In this document: one piece after another, positions 23,630 to 32,582 of the stretch
How the letters are laid out: every line of letters starts with the position of its first letter
Numbering within the stretch: the first letter of the stretch is position 1
DNA from: Planctomycetota bacterium
GTDB lineage: Bacteria > Planctomycetota > Phycisphaerae > Phycisphaerales > SM1A02
Assembly: GCA_017859745.1 (NCBI GenBank)
Contig: JAFMML010000012.1
Span: 18,213-55,696, forward strand
Reading direction: 5' to 3'
Length of the DNA: 37,484 nt
Position numbers and translations under genes: made by a program
Notes under the pieces: generated by a model
What the model saw: only the letters and a program-made list of their open reading frames with translations
Database searches by the model: none
Told to the model about the DNA's origin: nothing

Positions 23630-24718
23630 TTAGAGATCCTTGGTCCGATGCTGCATCTGAGCCTTCAGTCGGGCCAGAATGCTGCTGTGCATCTGACTCA
23701 CACGACTCTCCGAGAGGTCGAGGGTCGTGCCGATCTCCTTCATCGTCATCTCCTCGTAGTAGTAGAGGATCAGGATGAGTCGTTCGGCCCGCGACAGGCC
23801 GCGGGTCATCAGCGTCTGAAGATCCTGCTTCTGGATGACCTGGACGGGATTCTCCTGCCGCACGTCCCGGATGACGTCGATCTCGCGGACATCGCGACTC
23901 GAGTCGCTCTCGAAGCACTTGCGGTTGAGACTCACCACGCCCACGGGTCGAGAGTCCTTGCTGAGCTTCTCGAACTCGCTCTTGGAGACGTTCAGGCGGG
24001 AGCAGACCTCGTCGTCGGTCGGACGCCGGCCCGTCTCCATCTCGATCATCTTGCGCACCCGATCGACCTTGGCGGTGCGGGACCGAACGAGTCGCGGCAC
24101 CCAGTCCATCGCCCGAAGCTCGTCGAAGATCGCGCCGCGGATCCGTTGGGCACAGTAGGTCTCGAACTTCACACCCCGATCCGGGTCGAAGTTCTCGATC
24201 GCATCCATCAGTCCGAAGAGACCGGCGGACATGAGATCGTCGACGTCCACTTCCGACGGAAGCTTCATGTGCATCCGCTCGGCGGTGAAGCGGACCACGT
24301 CGTGGTACCGCTCGACGAGGAAGTTGCGAAGGCTCTCCGTCGGAGCCGTGCGGTACTCCCGCCAGATCTCGTCCATCGGCCGCTTGGAAAGCGGCACCCG
24401 AGCGACCTGGGAGGTCCGGCGACGGGATCTCATCGACACCGTCGGAACCCCGGTGTCGCGGGTGCGAGTCGCCTTCTCCGCCTTGAGCACCGGCAAGATC
24501 TCCGCTGGCGGCTCGGCCAGGGCGACACCGCCGCCGTCAGCGGCCGAGGCGGACTTGACGCCATCGTCCCGCTTCCGGGTCGTGGCGCGACTGGCCGTGT
24601 TGGAGGACGCCGTTCCGGTGGCTCGATTCGAGCCTTTCCCGGAGTCGGCCGTCGATGGACGAGAAGTCGCGGATTTCCGTGTGGAGGTCCGCGCCGCCTT
24701 CGTGGCTGCCTTCGGCAT
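23630..24718 (-). CDS. fliA: Flagellar-type sigma factor (sigma-28/WhiG family)
   Basis: This sigma factor directs RNA polymerase to late flagellar and chemotaxis promoters. The core at about 116-362 has region 2 (YHDVVRFTAERMHMKLPSE, DLMSAGLFGLMDAIENFDP, FETYCAQRIRGAIFDELR, WVPRLVRS), region 3 (GRRPTDDEVCSRLNVS) and region 4 (LSRAERLILILYYYEEMTMKEIGTTLDLSESRVSQ), so it is full-length for FliA. Unusually, about 115 residues precede it, rich in Lys, Arg, Ser, Thr and Ala. The start at 24718 is fixed by AAGGAG 7 nt upstream; an earlier ATG at 24769 lacks such a site. It follows flhF-flhG after a 400-bp gap with its own sigma-70-type promoter. No anti-sigma gene flgM is visible here. Confidence 0.93.
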   Translation of the reverse strand: MPKAATKAARTSTRKSATSRPSTADSGKGSNRATGTASSNTASRATTRKRDDGVKSASAADGGGVALAEPPAEILPVLKAEKATRTRDTGVPTVSMRSRRRTSQVARVPLSKRPMDEIWREYRTAPTESLRNFLVERYHDVVRFTAERMHMKLPSEVDVDDLMSAGLFGLMDAIENFDPDRGVKFETYCAQRIRGAIFDELRAMDWVPRLVRSRTAKVDRVRKMIEMETGRRPTDDEVCSRLNVSKSEFEKLSKDSRPVGVVSLNRKCFESDSSRDVREIDVIRDVRQENPVQVIQKQDLQTLMTRGLSRAERLILILYYYEEMTMKEIGTTLDLSESRVSQMHSSILARLKAQMQHRTKDL

Positions 24719-25120
24719 TGGTCTGCTCCTTGACCCTGAATCCGAACGCTCTGCTGACTGCGAGGTCACTCGACGTGCCCTCGCGGTCCCCTCGATGCGA
24801 GCGGCTCCGCCGAACGCATCGAGTCGTCGATCGCCAATCCTCGGCGACCGACTCGCGGAGTATACGGATGGGTCGCTGCGCCCTCAAGTTGCACTCCCGA
24901 TCGGTTCGGCGCAAACCCGCGTCGACACGGCGACGACGCTCTCGAATAGGAGTCTTCCATTCGTCGCGCCGAGTTCCGAAGCGAGTCTGCGAGAACCCGC
25001 GCCAAACGACGCGGGCGACGCCATCACGACCGGCGCCGTCGATCCATCCGCATCGGAGATCGCGAGTCCCCACTTCGCCCTGGGTCCGAAAATCGCGCGA
25101 GTTCGACTTCTCGGACCCGC
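24719..25120. other. Gap between flhG and fliA: leader and promoter only
   Basis: I see no gene in these 402 bp. On the minus strand they hold the fliA promoter (24859-24887) and a leader of about 135 nt. The open frames are short and Arg/Ser-rich, with no start site of their own. No sigma-54 or sigma-28 type box was seen. Confidence 0.55.
24859..24887 (-). promoter_or_regulatory. Sigma-70-type promoter of fliA
   Basis: On the minus strand TTGAGG (24882-24887), a 17-nt spacer and TATACT (24859-24864) form one of the best housekeeping-type promoters in the window. Transcription would start near 24852. It separates fliA from flhF-flhG transcription. Confidence 0.6.
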
Positions 25121-26149
25121 TCAGGCGTCCCGGCGGATCCAGCCCGCCAGACGCTCGAGGAATCCACGCTCGCCGCCCTCCGCCCCGCCCTTCGCGGGCG
25201 AAGTCGAAGGCTCGTCGCCGAACTCCCGCGAGAGCGTCTCGGCGAGGGCCCGGATCGCCCGAGCCGCCGGAGCGTCCGGTGCCGCCACCGCGAGGGGGCG
25301 TTGTCGACGGACCGCCGCTTGCAGCGATGGATCGGAGGGCACGGCACCGGCATACGCGACACCGCGGCCGAGATAGCGACGGCTGACTCGATCGATCCGG
25401 GCGTGGACGTCCCGGGCCTCGGCCAACGAGGCGACCTGGTTCACCACCAGACGCGGCCGGGCGTGGGGGAGATCGGCCGCAAGAACCTTGATGGCCCCGT
25501 AGGCGTCGGTCATCGAAGTGGGCTCGGGCGTGACGACGACGAGCGTCGCCGCCGCGGCCGCGACGAAGCTGGTGACCGCGGTCCCAACCCCCGCCCCCGT
25601 ATCCACGACCACCAGATCGACGGTCCGCTCGAGAAGGCCCAGCTGCTCGACGAGGCGATGCTGCTCGGACACCTCCAGGTTGGCGAGGCGCCCGACGCCG
25701 GACGCCCCCGGGATCAGGGTGAATCCGCCGGGTGCGGGCACCACGACTTCGCTCAGTCGCCGATCGCCCTTGACGACGTCCTCGAGGGTGTGCTTCGGCG
25801 CCAGGCCGCACAGCACATCGGCGTTGGCCATGCCCAGGTCGGCGTCCAGAAGGCACACTCGAAGTCCCTGACGTGCCAGGCAAACCGACAGATTGACCGA
25901 GAGGTTGCTCTTGCCGACCCCACCCTTGCCGCTGGTCACGGCGATGGCTCGGGCGAGACGACGCGACGAGATCGGGACCTCGGCGACGGCTCGGGGCCGT
26001 GACAGCGGCGAGAACGGCGCCGGTGGCGGCACCGGCGACATGGTGGACGCGGGGCGGGGCTCGATCGATCGCGGCGTGGTCGGCGCCGCAACGCTGCCCA
26101 CCGCGAGTCGCTCCGCCAGTTCGCGAAGCTGCGTGGCTTGATCGCTCAC
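25121..26149 (-). CDS. flhG: Flagellar number regulator, MinD/FlhG-family ATPase
   Basis: FlhG is a MinD-like ATPase that limits flagellar number and stimulates the FlhF GTPase. The 342-residue product carries DQATQLR at residues 3-9, matching the DQAxxLR activator motif by which FlhG contacts FlhF. A Pro-rich linker follows. The deviant Walker A motif is KGGVGKS (75-81), with LLDADLGMANADVLCG (the DADxGxxN signature of this subgroup) and VVVDTGAG as Walker B. The C terminus (GFLERLAGWIRRDA) could be the amphipathic membrane-targeting helix of the MinD family. The GTG start overlaps the flhF stop (GTGA), so the pair is co-translated. The adjacent fliA supports the flagellar role over cell-division MinD. 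Confidence 0.92.
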   Translation of the reverse strand: MSDQATQLRELAERLAVGSVAAPTTPRSIEPRPASTMSPVPPPAPFSPLSRPRAVAEVPISSRRLARAIAVTSGKGGVGKSNLSVNLSVCLARQGLRVCLLDADLGMANADVLCGLAPKHTLEDVVKGDRRLSEVVVPAPGGFTLIPGASGVGRLANLEVSEQHRLVEQLGLLERTVDLVVVDTGAGVGTAVTSFVAAAAATLVVVTPEPTSMTDAYGAIKVLAADLPHARPRLVVNQVASLAEARDVHARIDRVSRRYLGRGVAYAGAVPSDPSLQAAVRRQRPLAVAAPDAPAARAIRALAETLSREFGDEPSTSPAKGGAEGGERGFLERLAGWIRRDA

Positions 26150-27402
26150 TGGCGGGTCGATCCTCCCAACACAAGCTCGGCAAGGCGGCGTGGGGTGGCC
26201 GCCTCGAGGTGCTCGGGGACCTCCTGCCCGGTGGTCACGAAGCCCACCGGCAGGTTTCGCCGGATCGACAAGGAGAGCAGCGGCCCGTACGCGACCGCCT
26301 CATCGAGCTTGGTGAAGAGCAGGCGATCCGCGTGGATCCGCCCAAACGCCTCGGCCTCGCGGGCGAGCACGCGATCCCCGGCGATGCTCGACAGCACCAT
26401 GTGGACCTCGTCCGCCTCGGCCGCTTCGATGAAGGCCTGCAGTTCGGCGAGGCGGTCATGGTCGTTCTGACTGCGGCCCGCGCTGTCGACCAGCACGACG
26501 TCGCAGCCTGCAAAGCGGTCCTTGGCCTCCCGCATCTCGGCGGGGTCCTGCACCACTTCCAGCGGCAGGCCGATGATCTCGGCATAGGTCCGCAGCTGCT
26601 CGACCGCGGCGATCCGGTAGGTGTCGCAGGTGATCAGGCCGACGTCGAGACCCCCTCGCAGCTTGTAGAGCGCCGCGAGCTTGGCCAGCGTCGTGGTCTT
26701 TCCGACCCCGGTGGGTCCGATGAGGCAGATCGTTCGGGCCGGGTTCCGGCTCGGAGCCGGCTCGCCGGCCGCCGGCAGGACCCGCTCCAGAGCGGAGGCG
26801 ACGGCTTCGCGCACGGACTTCAGGTCGTGCCAGCACGCCGGGGCGAGTTCGGCTCGGGCCTCCGAGACGACCTGATCGGTGATCGACCGATCCAGCTCCT
26901 GCTCGAGGAGACCGGTGTAGACCTCGAGGAACCGACCCGGCAGTTCGAGTTCGCCCGCGCCGGTGGACTGCTGCAGGCCCCGGTCGAGCACCGCCGTGAC
27001 GGCCCCTTCGATCTCGGCCAGCGGCGCCGAGGAGGCCAGTCGTTCCGCCTCGCTCCGCGCGATCGCTCCAAGCAACGACGCCCGCTCGTCCCGACCACCC
27101 CCCGAGGCCGTCGCGGGCAGCGGCCGTCGCGGCTCGACGATGGTTCGGGGGCGTTCGCCGACGGCACTCGCCATGCCGAGGCCTGGAAGCTGTCTTGAAC
27201 GAGGGACCACGGTCCGGCCGGCTGGGGGCGCCGGCGTCGCGGTCGCGACGGTCAACTCGATCATGCGGCGTCCACCGATGCCGAGGAATCCGCCCTCCCG
27301 GGTCGATCTGGAGGTCACCAGCTCGAGGCCGCCTCCAAGTTCGCGTCGAGCACATTCCCACGCCCGCTCGACCGATGAGGCTCGGTACGTCCTGATCTGC
27401 AC
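26146..27402 (-). CDS. flhF: Flagellar SRP-type GTPase FlhF
   Basis: FlhF is the third member of the SRP GTPase family and sets the site of flagellar assembly at the membrane. The 418-residue product has the N-terminal B domain (MQIRTYRASSVERAWECARRELG, then TREGGFLGIGGRRMIEL), a variable Pro/Arg linker, an N domain, and the G domain with GPTGVGKTTTLAKLAALY (P loop, Lys235), DTYRIAAVEQLRTYAEI (G2), DSAGRSQND (G3) and TKLDEA (G4). The length is normal. AGGAGG 8 nt before the GTG at 27402 is one of the strongest ribosome binding sites in the window. It overlaps flhG. The DNA upstream to the lipid-kinase gene (181 bp) shows no sure promoter. Confidence 0.95.
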   Translation of the reverse strand: MQIRTYRASSVERAWECARRELGGGLELVTSRSTREGGFLGIGGRRMIELTVATATPAPPAGRTVVPRSRQLPGLGMASAVGERPRTIVEPRRPLPATASGGGRDERASLLGAIARSEAERLASSAPLAEIEGAVTAVLDRGLQQSTGAGELELPGRFLEVYTGLLEQELDRSITDQVVSEARAELAPACWHDLKSVREAVASALERVLPAAGEPAPSRNPARTICLIGPTGVGKTTTLAKLAALYKLRGGLDVGLITCDTYRIAAVEQLRTYAEIIGLPLEVVQDPAEMREAKDRFAGCDVVLVDSAGRSQNDHDRLAELQAFIEAAEADEVHMVLSSIAGDRVLAREAEAFGRIHADRLLFTKLDEAVAYGPLLSLSIRRNLPVGFVTTGQEVPEHLEAATPRRLAELVLGGSTRQ

Positions 27403-27522
27403 GGTGTGGGCCTCCTGCCGCCATCGAGGCGACGCCGCAACGCTGCGGGGTCACGTCGATGCCTGATCCACCGATGGGGAGTTCGGCGAACCTCCGGTTC
27501 CGCCTGCAATATCGGAATCGGT

Positions 27523-27536
27523 CCTCCGCGCGGAGG
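27523..27536. repeat. 14-bp perfect palindrome upstream of flhF
   Basis: CCTCCGCGCGGAGG reads the same on both strands and lies in the 181-bp gap between the lipid-kinase gene and flhF. It may be a protein-binding site or part of a weak 3'-end structure; there is no T tract. Confidence 0.4.
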
Positions 27537-27583
27537 CCGGAGGCCCGAGTCCCACCGCCGCTCGAGCGGCTCCCTCGATCTCC

Positions 27584-28495
27584 TCACCGATCTGCCGGCA
27601 GCAGGACCGACAGCGCCGATGGCACGATCCCACACTCGACTCGATGGACGGCTCCACTCCCGATCGCGTCCCCATCGAGTTGAAGGACGAACGGATCCGG
27701 CGACTCGATCACGATGCGCCGCCCCACGCGATAGGCCAGACGGTGGTCCGCCAGATGCTGTCCCATCGCGAGACGGACCGCCCAGCCGAACAGTTCGCGA
27801 GTGTTCGAGGTCGGGAATGCCAGGGCATCCAGCACGCCGTCGGTCGGATCCGCCCACCGCGCGGGGTTCAGGCCACGGGCGTAGTCGGGCAGGTTCGAGA
27901 CCATCGCGAACGCGGGTCCGTCCGCGATCGTCTCTCCGTCGACGTCGATCCGAAGTCGAGGCGGCCGCCACGATCGCAGCTGCCGAAGGATCGGCCGGAG
28001 GTAGGACCAGTGCGTGATCGATCCGTGCCGGTTCGCGGCGAGATCGTGAACCACCGCGGCGTCGAATCCGATCGAGGCCATGATCGCGAAGGACTCCTCG
28101 ACGACGCTCGCCTCTCCGATCCGCACGCATCCGAGATCGATGCGCCGAACCGTCCACGCCTCGATCGCCGCCTGCAGCGAGGCGACGTCCGATCGCATGC
28201 CGAAGGACTTCGAGAACAGGTTCTCCGTCCCCGCCGCGGCGTGATGGAGCGGCACCCCCAACGCCGCAGCCGTCGGGGCCGCCAGTCGAACCGCCCCATC
28301 CCCGCCGAGAACGACCAGGAGATCGGTCCCGGCGAGTCCTCGGGCGAGCCATCCAGAGTCCGCCTCTCCCGGCGGCCGCGTTTCGAGCTGCCGGACCTCG
28401 TACCCCGCATCACGAAGCCCTCGAGCGAGACGATCCGCCTCGGCGGCGCTCCGCCCGCGGCCGGAGATGGGGTTGAACAGGCAGGTGATCCGCAT
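27584..28495 (-). CDS. Diacylglycerol kinase/YegS-family lipid kinase
   Basis: Members of this family phosphorylate diacylglycerol or related lipids with ATP at the inner membrane. The 303-residue protein opens MRITCLFNPISGRGRSAAEADRLARGL, the family's NPxSG phosphate loop, followed by LLVVLGGDGAV (GGDG at 64-67, nucleotide binding). AAGTENLFSKSFG corresponds to the PxGTxND motif, but the usual Pro and Asp are replaced, so substrate preference may differ. The second domain has SIGFDAAVV and VSNLPDYARGLNPARWADPTDGVLDALAF, both characteristic. It ends in a typical lipid-kinase region (QLDGDAIG). The ATG is preceded by GGAAGGCGAG. It is divergent from the bamD-like gene. Confidence 0.9.
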   Translation of the reverse strand: MRITCLFNPISGRGRSAAEADRLARGLRDAGYEVRQLETRPPGEADSGWLARGLAGTDLLVVLGGDGAVRLAAPTAAALGVPLHHAAAGTENLFSKSFGMRSDVASLQAAIEAWTVRRIDLGCVRIGEASVVEESFAIMASIGFDAAVVHDLAANRHGSITHWSYLRPILRQLRSWRPPRLRIDVDGETIADGPAFAMVSNLPDYARGLNPARWADPTDGVLDALAFPTSNTRELFGWAVRLAMGQHLADHRLAYRVGRRIVIESPDPFVLQLDGDAIGSGAVHRVECGIVPSALSVLLPADR

Positions 28496-28634
28496 GATCT
28501 CGCCTTCCGGGGGAAGCCATCGGCGACCGGATGAGGTTCGCGATGATGGCGAGGCCGCCGAAATCGCATCGGTCGGTCCCTTGCCCGCGGCCGTCTCATC
28601 GGCGAAGGCCCCCGGACCGCCCCACTGCGACCGG

Positions 28635-28640
28635 TACCAT
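28635..28640 (+). promoter_or_regulatory. -10 box for a leaderless mRNA of the bamD-like gene
   Basis: TACCAT ends exactly 6 nt before the GTG at 28647. There is no Shine-Dalgarno, and no -35 is seen at the usual distance. Confidence 0.45.
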
Positions 28641-28646
28641 TGCGAC

Positions 28647-29849
28647 GTGATCCCATCCCGTCCACGCCGCCTCCCCCCCTCCAAGGGTCCTCTCGCGGTC
28701 CGAGCCCTCGTCGCCGCCCTCCTCGCGTGGTCCGTGGCGTCCTCCGCGGCCGCGCAGGAGAAGACCTACGAACTGACCGAGGACGACCAGTGGTCGCTGC
28801 TGGCCGAGAAGGATCCCGACGGCGAGGCGGCTCAACTGCTGCAGGTCCGACGAGCACTCGGCATCGACGAACCGCGCCGGGCCTTGAACCTCGTCGAGGG
28901 CTTTCTCGACCGCGCGCCGTTCTCGCGGTGGCGGCCGGAGGCGCTGCTTCTGAAGGGCGACGCCCAACTCGCCCTCGGCGACGAGTACGACGCCCTCATG
29001 ACCTACGAGGAACTCGTTCAGAAGTACCCCGGCAGCGCCGTCTTCGTCACCGCCCTCGAGCGCGAGTTCGACATCGCCAAGGCCTACGCCGGCGGGCTCA
29101 AGCGCAAGTTCCTGGGCCTCTTCCGGATCCTCGACACCGCCGACGACGCCGAGGAGCTGCTGATTCGAATCCAGGAGCGTCTGCCCGGCAGCACGCTGGC
29201 CGAGAACGCCGGCATGACGCTGGCGGACTTCTACTTCGAGCGACGCGATCTGTTCATGGCGGCGGAGGCCTACGACATCTTCATCGAGAACTACCCCCGC
29301 TCGACGCAGATCGACAAGGCCAGGCTGCGGCTGATCTACTCCTATCTCGCGAACTTCCGAGGCCCGGAGTACGACGCCGTCGGCCTGCTCGAAGCGCAGG
29401 CCCGCCTGCGAGAACTGCAAGCGATCCGCCCGGCGCTCGCCCAGAAGGTCGGCGCCGAGGCGCTGCTGGTACGGGTCTACGAGTCCGATGCCGTCAAGAT
29501 GCTGCAGACGGCGCGGTGGTACCTCGAGACCGAGGATCCGATCTCGGCCGAGCACGTGATCCGACGCCTCGTCGAGGCGTATCCGGACTCGATCGCCACC
29601 CTCGACGCGCTCCGCATGATCCCCTCCATTCTGAGTCTGATGCCGGAGACGGCCGTCGCCGCCGCCCCCGACTACGCCGCGTGGCGCGAGGCGAAGCTGG
29701 GCCTGTCGCCCGAGCAGGCGGCGGTGCCTCGCGGCATTCCCGCGCGGCCCGATCCGATTCCCGGCCTGCATGAGGGCACCCCCTCGAATCCGCCCGGAGG
29801 TCCCTCCGAACTCCCCGAGCCGACCCCATCGGCATCGGAATCCACATGA
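28647..29849 (+). CDS. BamD/YfiO-like outer-membrane assembly TPR protein
   Basis: BamD is a TPR subunit of the complex that inserts beta-barrel proteins into the outer membrane. The 400-residue product has an N-terminal signal (VRALVAALLAWSVASSAAAQ) and then TPR pairs with the family's typical spacing: RPEALLLKGDAQLALGDEYDALMTYEELVQKYPGS, NAGMTLADFYFERRDLFMAAEAYDIFIENYPRS, and a last pair with WYLETEDPISAEHVIRRLVEAYPDS. It is longer than E. coli BamD (about 245 residues) and has a Pro-rich C-terminal tail. There is no lipobox cysteine after the signal, whereas classical BamD is a lipoprotein, so 'BamD-like' is safer. Its stop overlaps the LptE-like start (ATGA), which supports an outer-membrane biogenesis role. 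Confidence 0.83.
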   Translation: MIPSRPRRLPPSKGPLAVRALVAALLAWSVASSAAAQEKTYELTEDDQWSLLAEKDPDGEAAQLLQVRRALGIDEPRRALNLVEGFLDRAPFSRWRPEALLLKGDAQLALGDEYDALMTYEELVQKYPGSAVFVTALEREFDIAKAYAGGLKRKFLGLFRILDTADDAEELLIRIQERLPGSTLAENAGMTLADFYFERRDLFMAAEAYDIFIENYPRSTQIDKARLRLIYSYLANFRGPEYDAVGLLEAQARLRELQAIRPALAQKVGAEALLVRVYESDAVKMLQTARWYLETEDPISAEHVIRRLVEAYPDSIATLDALRMIPSILSLMPETAVAAAPDYAAWREAKLGLSPEQAAVPRGIPARPDPIPGLHEGTPSNPPGGPSELPEPTPSASEST

Positions 29850-30394
29850 CCACTTCTCGCCTCATCCCGTCGCTTCCGATTCTCGCCCCGGTGGCGTTGG
29901 CGATGCTCACCCTGCTGTCGACCTCGGGCTGCAGCACCGATCCGCGTGAAGGCTGGTCGTCCGCGTCGGCGTGGCCCACCACCTACCGCACGGTGGCGGT
30001 CCCGGTCTTCGGCAACCGCACGTTCGCCCGCGAGCTCGACACGCAGCTGACCGAGGCCCTCGTCAAGCAGATCGAGGCGACGACGCCCTACAAGGTCACC
30101 GGCCAGGGCACCGCCGACACGATGCTGCGGGGCACCATCACCGACGTCCAGATCCGAGAGATCTCCAAGAGCGTGATCACCGGCCTTGGCGAGGAGGTGG
30201 CCCTCCGAGTGACGCTCGACTACGAGTGGCTCGACATGAGGACCGGAGAACCCCTGGTGGCCCGCAACGGCTACATCGGAACCGCGATCTTCATTCCCAG
30301 CCGCCCCACCCAGGAGCCGCTTGAACTCGCCGGCTTCGAGGTCGTACAGCAGTTGGCCCGCGAAATCGTCGATTCCCTCCAAGGCGAGTGGTAA
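29846..30394 (+). CDS. LptE-like outer-membrane lipoprotein
   Basis: LptE plugs and assembles the LptD translocon that places lipopolysaccharide in the outer leaflet. The 182-residue product has a lipoprotein signal peptide with lipobox LSTSGC (Cys29). The core shows TYRTVAVPVFGNRTFARELDTQLTEALVKQIE, the typical opening of the LptE fold (two-strand entry and helix), GTADTMLRGTITDVQI, and a final helix EVVQQLAREIVDSLQ. The sequence is more like the planctomycete/Bacteroidota 'LPS assembly lipoprotein LptE' than the E. coli form. It is translationally coupled to the bamD-like gene, and ftsH follows 37 bp later, so all three may form an operon. LptD is not in the window. Confidence 0.83.
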   Translation: MTTSRLIPSLPILAPVALAMLTLLSTSGCSTDPREGWSSASAWPTTYRTVAVPVFGNRTFARELDTQLTEALVKQIEATTPYKVTGQGTADTMLRGTITDVQIREISKSVITGLGEEVALRVTLDYEWLDMRTGEPLVARNGYIGTAIFIPSRPTQEPLELAGFEVVQQLAREIVDSLQGEW

Positions 30395-30431
30395 CCCCCT
30401 TCCGGCTCCCATCAGGCCCCCAAGATCCCTC

Positions 30432-32513
30432 ATGGCATCAACCCCAGAACGTCCCGACTCGACCGGCAAGCGATCCGGAGACTCCGGCAAGACCGGAAAC
30501 TCGCCCCAGCGATCGAACCGCCCGGGCACCCCACCGCCGCCGCAGAGGAATCGTCGCCAGGCGTTCACGTGGCTGACCCTGCTGGGTCTGGTGATCCTGT
30601 TGTGGGTGGTGATGACCGGCCCCGGTCGAGGGATGCGGGAGATCCCGACGTTCAAGGACTTCGAGACCTACGTCGAGGAGAACAAGGTCCGGCCGGGCTC
30701 GGTGGTCATCGAGGACACCCGGATCGTCGCCGAGATCAAGCCCAAGACCCCCGGTTTCGAGGGCAGCGGCGACAAGGGAACCGCGGTCTTCGTCTCGATC
30801 ACGCCCGGCGAGTTCGCGTACTACCAGGACAAGCTCGACGCACTCGGCATCGGCTGGAAGGCCGATGCCGGTAGCAGCATCTGGGTGCAGCTGCTCGTCG
30901 GCATCGCCCCGGTCCTGCTGCTGCTGCTGATCGTCTGGTTCTTCATCGCGCGTTCGATGCGGGCCGCCGGCGGCGGCCCCGGCGGCATGCTGGGATCCTT
31001 CGGCAAGAGTCGCCACCGCGTCGGCACCAAGGACACCGTCAGCGTCACCTTCAACGACGTCGCCGGCATCGACGAGGCCCGCGAGGAGGTCACCGAGCTC
31101 GTCGAGTTCCTCAAGAACCCCAAGCGATTCCAGCGTCTCGGCGGTCGCATCCCTCGCGGCGTGCTGCTCGCCGGCCCGCCCGGGTGCGGCAAGACCCTGC
31201 TCGCCAAGGCGATCGCCGGCGAGGCGGACGTGCCGTTCTTCTCGATCTCGGGCTCGGACTTCGTGGAGATGTTCGTCGGCGTCGGCGCGAGCCGCGTCCG
31301 CGACCTCTTCAAGCAGGCCAAGGAGAACTCCCCCTGCATCATCTTCCTCGACGAGATCGACGCGGTCGGTCGCCGTCGCGGCGGCGGGTTCTCCTCCGGC
31401 GGCCACGACGAGCGCGAGCAGACCCTCAACGCGATCCTCGTCGAGATGGACGGCTTCGAGGCCGCGGACCAGGTCATCGTGATCGCAGCGACCAACCGCG
31501 CCGACGTGCTCGATCCAGCACTCACCCGGCCCGGCCGCTTCGATCGGCAGGTGCAGGTGACGCTGCCTGATCTCGTGGGCCGCAAGCAGATCCTCGAGGT
31601 GCACGCCAAGAAGGTGAAGCTCGGTCCCGACGTCGATCTCGAGCGGCTCGCCCGGGGCACCCCGATGTTCTCCGGCGCCGATCTCGCGGCGATCATCAAC
31701 GAGGCCGCGATCATCGCCACGATGGGCGAGAAGGACTCCGTCGAGATGGCGGACCTCGAGGAGGCCCGCGACAAGATCCGCTTCGGCCGGGCCCGCAAGA
31801 GCCGCAAGCTCGAGGAGACCGAGCGGATCGCCACGGCGTACCACGAGGCCGGCCACACGGTGGTGCAGGCGCTGCTCGAGGACGCCGACCCGCTGCACAA
31901 GGTCACGATCATCCCCCGCGGGCAGGCCCTCGGCGCCACCTTCAGCCTGCCCGAGAAGGACCGCTACGGCTACGCCCGGCGGTATCTCGATGCCACGATG
32001 CGGGTCCTCTGCGGCGGACGCATCGCCGAGGAGCGGAAGACCGGCGACGTCTCGAGCGGTGCGGGCATGGACATCCGCATGGCGACGGCCTACGCCCGGC
32101 ACATGGTGCTCGAGTGGGGCATGTCCGATCGCCTGGGCTTCGTCAACTACGCCGGCAGCGACACCCGCGAGATGTTCATGCCGGAGAAGGACTACTCGCC
32201 GGACACCGCAAGGATCATCGACGAGGAGATCCGGAAGTTCATCGACGCAGCCTACGACGATGCCAAGCGTCTCATCGAGGCCAACTGGGACAAGGTGGTC
32301 GCGATCGCCGAGGCGTTGCTGAAGTTCGAGACGCTCTCTCGGGACGACATCGACCGCGTCATGCGCGGAGAGCAGTTGGTCAAGCCGACGGTTGCGGATC
32401 TGCTCGCGGCGGAGACCGCCAAGCCGGCCGCAACGCCGACGACCACGCCGGCTCCCGACGCGGATCCCGACACCGACGAAGATCTCGGCGGCATGGTGCC
32501 AAGCCCGGCGTAG
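30432..32513 (+). CDS. ftsH: ATP-dependent zinc metalloprotease FtsH
   Basis: FtsH is the membrane-anchored hexameric AAA+ protease that degrades misfolded membrane proteins and regulatory substrates. The 693-residue product has a basic, Pro-rich cytosolic start, TM1 at about 45-62, a periplasmic domain, and TM2 at about 150-172 ([20 protein letters not shown]). The AAA domain has Walker A GPPGCGKT (248-255), Walker [12 protein letters not shown] (Asp307) and the second region of homology [20 protein letters not shown]. The protease domain carries HEAGH (471-475) as zinc ligands. The GFVNYAGSD-like segment and an acidic Pro/Thr-rich tail close the protein. Start 30432 is the ATG that gives the usual short cytosolic segment before TM1. 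No clear Shine-Dalgarno was seen. Confidence 0.97.
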   Translation: MASTPERPDSTGKRSGDSGKTGNSPQRSNRPGTPPPPQRNRRQAFTWLTLLGLVILLWVVMTGPGRGMREIPTFKDFETYVEENKVRPGSVVIEDTRIVAEIKPKTPGFEGSGDKGTAVFVSITPGEFAYYQDKLDALGIGWKADAGSSIWVQLLVGIAPVLLLLLIVWFFIARSMRAAGGGPGGMLGSFGKSRHRVGTKDTVSVTFNDVAGIDEAREEVTELVEFLKNPKRFQRLGGRIPRGVLLAGPPGCGKTLLAKAIAGEADVPFFSISGSDFVEMFVGVGASRVRDLFKQAKENSPCIIFLDEIDAVGRRRGGGFSSGGHDEREQTLNAILVEMDGFEAADQVIVIAATNRADVLDPALTRPGRFDRQVQVTLPDLVGRKQILEVHAKKVKLGPDVDLERLARGTPMFSGADLAAIINEAAIIATMGEKDSVEMADLEEARDKIRFGRARKSRKLEETERIATAYHEAGHTVVQALLEDADPLHKVTIIPRGQALGATFSLPEKDRYGYARRYLDATMRVLCGGRIAEERKTGDVSSGAGMDIRMATAYARHMVLEWGMSDRLGFVNYAGSDTREMFMPEKDYSPDTARIIDEEIRKFIDAAYDDAKRLIEANWDKVVAIAEALLKFETLSRDDIDRVMRGEQLVKPTVADLLAAETAKPAATPTTTPAPDADPDTDEDLGGMVPSPA

Positions 32514-32524
32514 GGATCGAGGGG

Positions 32525-32581
32525 GACCCGTCGGACGGGTCGGACCTGTCAGACACGTCGGACCTGTCGGACCCGCCGACC
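32525..32581. repeat. Array of 9-bp units GACNNGTCG (six units)
   Basis: Six consecutive 9-bp units lie between the convergent ends of ftsH and uvrC: GACCCGTCG, GACGGGTCG, GACCTGTCA, GACACGTCG, GACCTGTCG, GACCCGCCG. Each is an 8-bp dyad GAC-NN-GTC plus one G, with the central two bases variable. The first two units are mutually complementary (GACCCGTC/GACGGGTC). The same unit recurs in an array at 35241-35309. Translation gives Ser-Asp-Arg/Leu triplets, but no gene is credible here. Confidence 0.85.
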
Positions 32582-32582
32582 T

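Noticed and set aside
27315-27583. A gene overlapping the lipid-kinase stop by GTGA
   Set aside because: The frame is Arg/Pro-rich and runs into the flhF start in another frame, which has a strong ribosome binding site.
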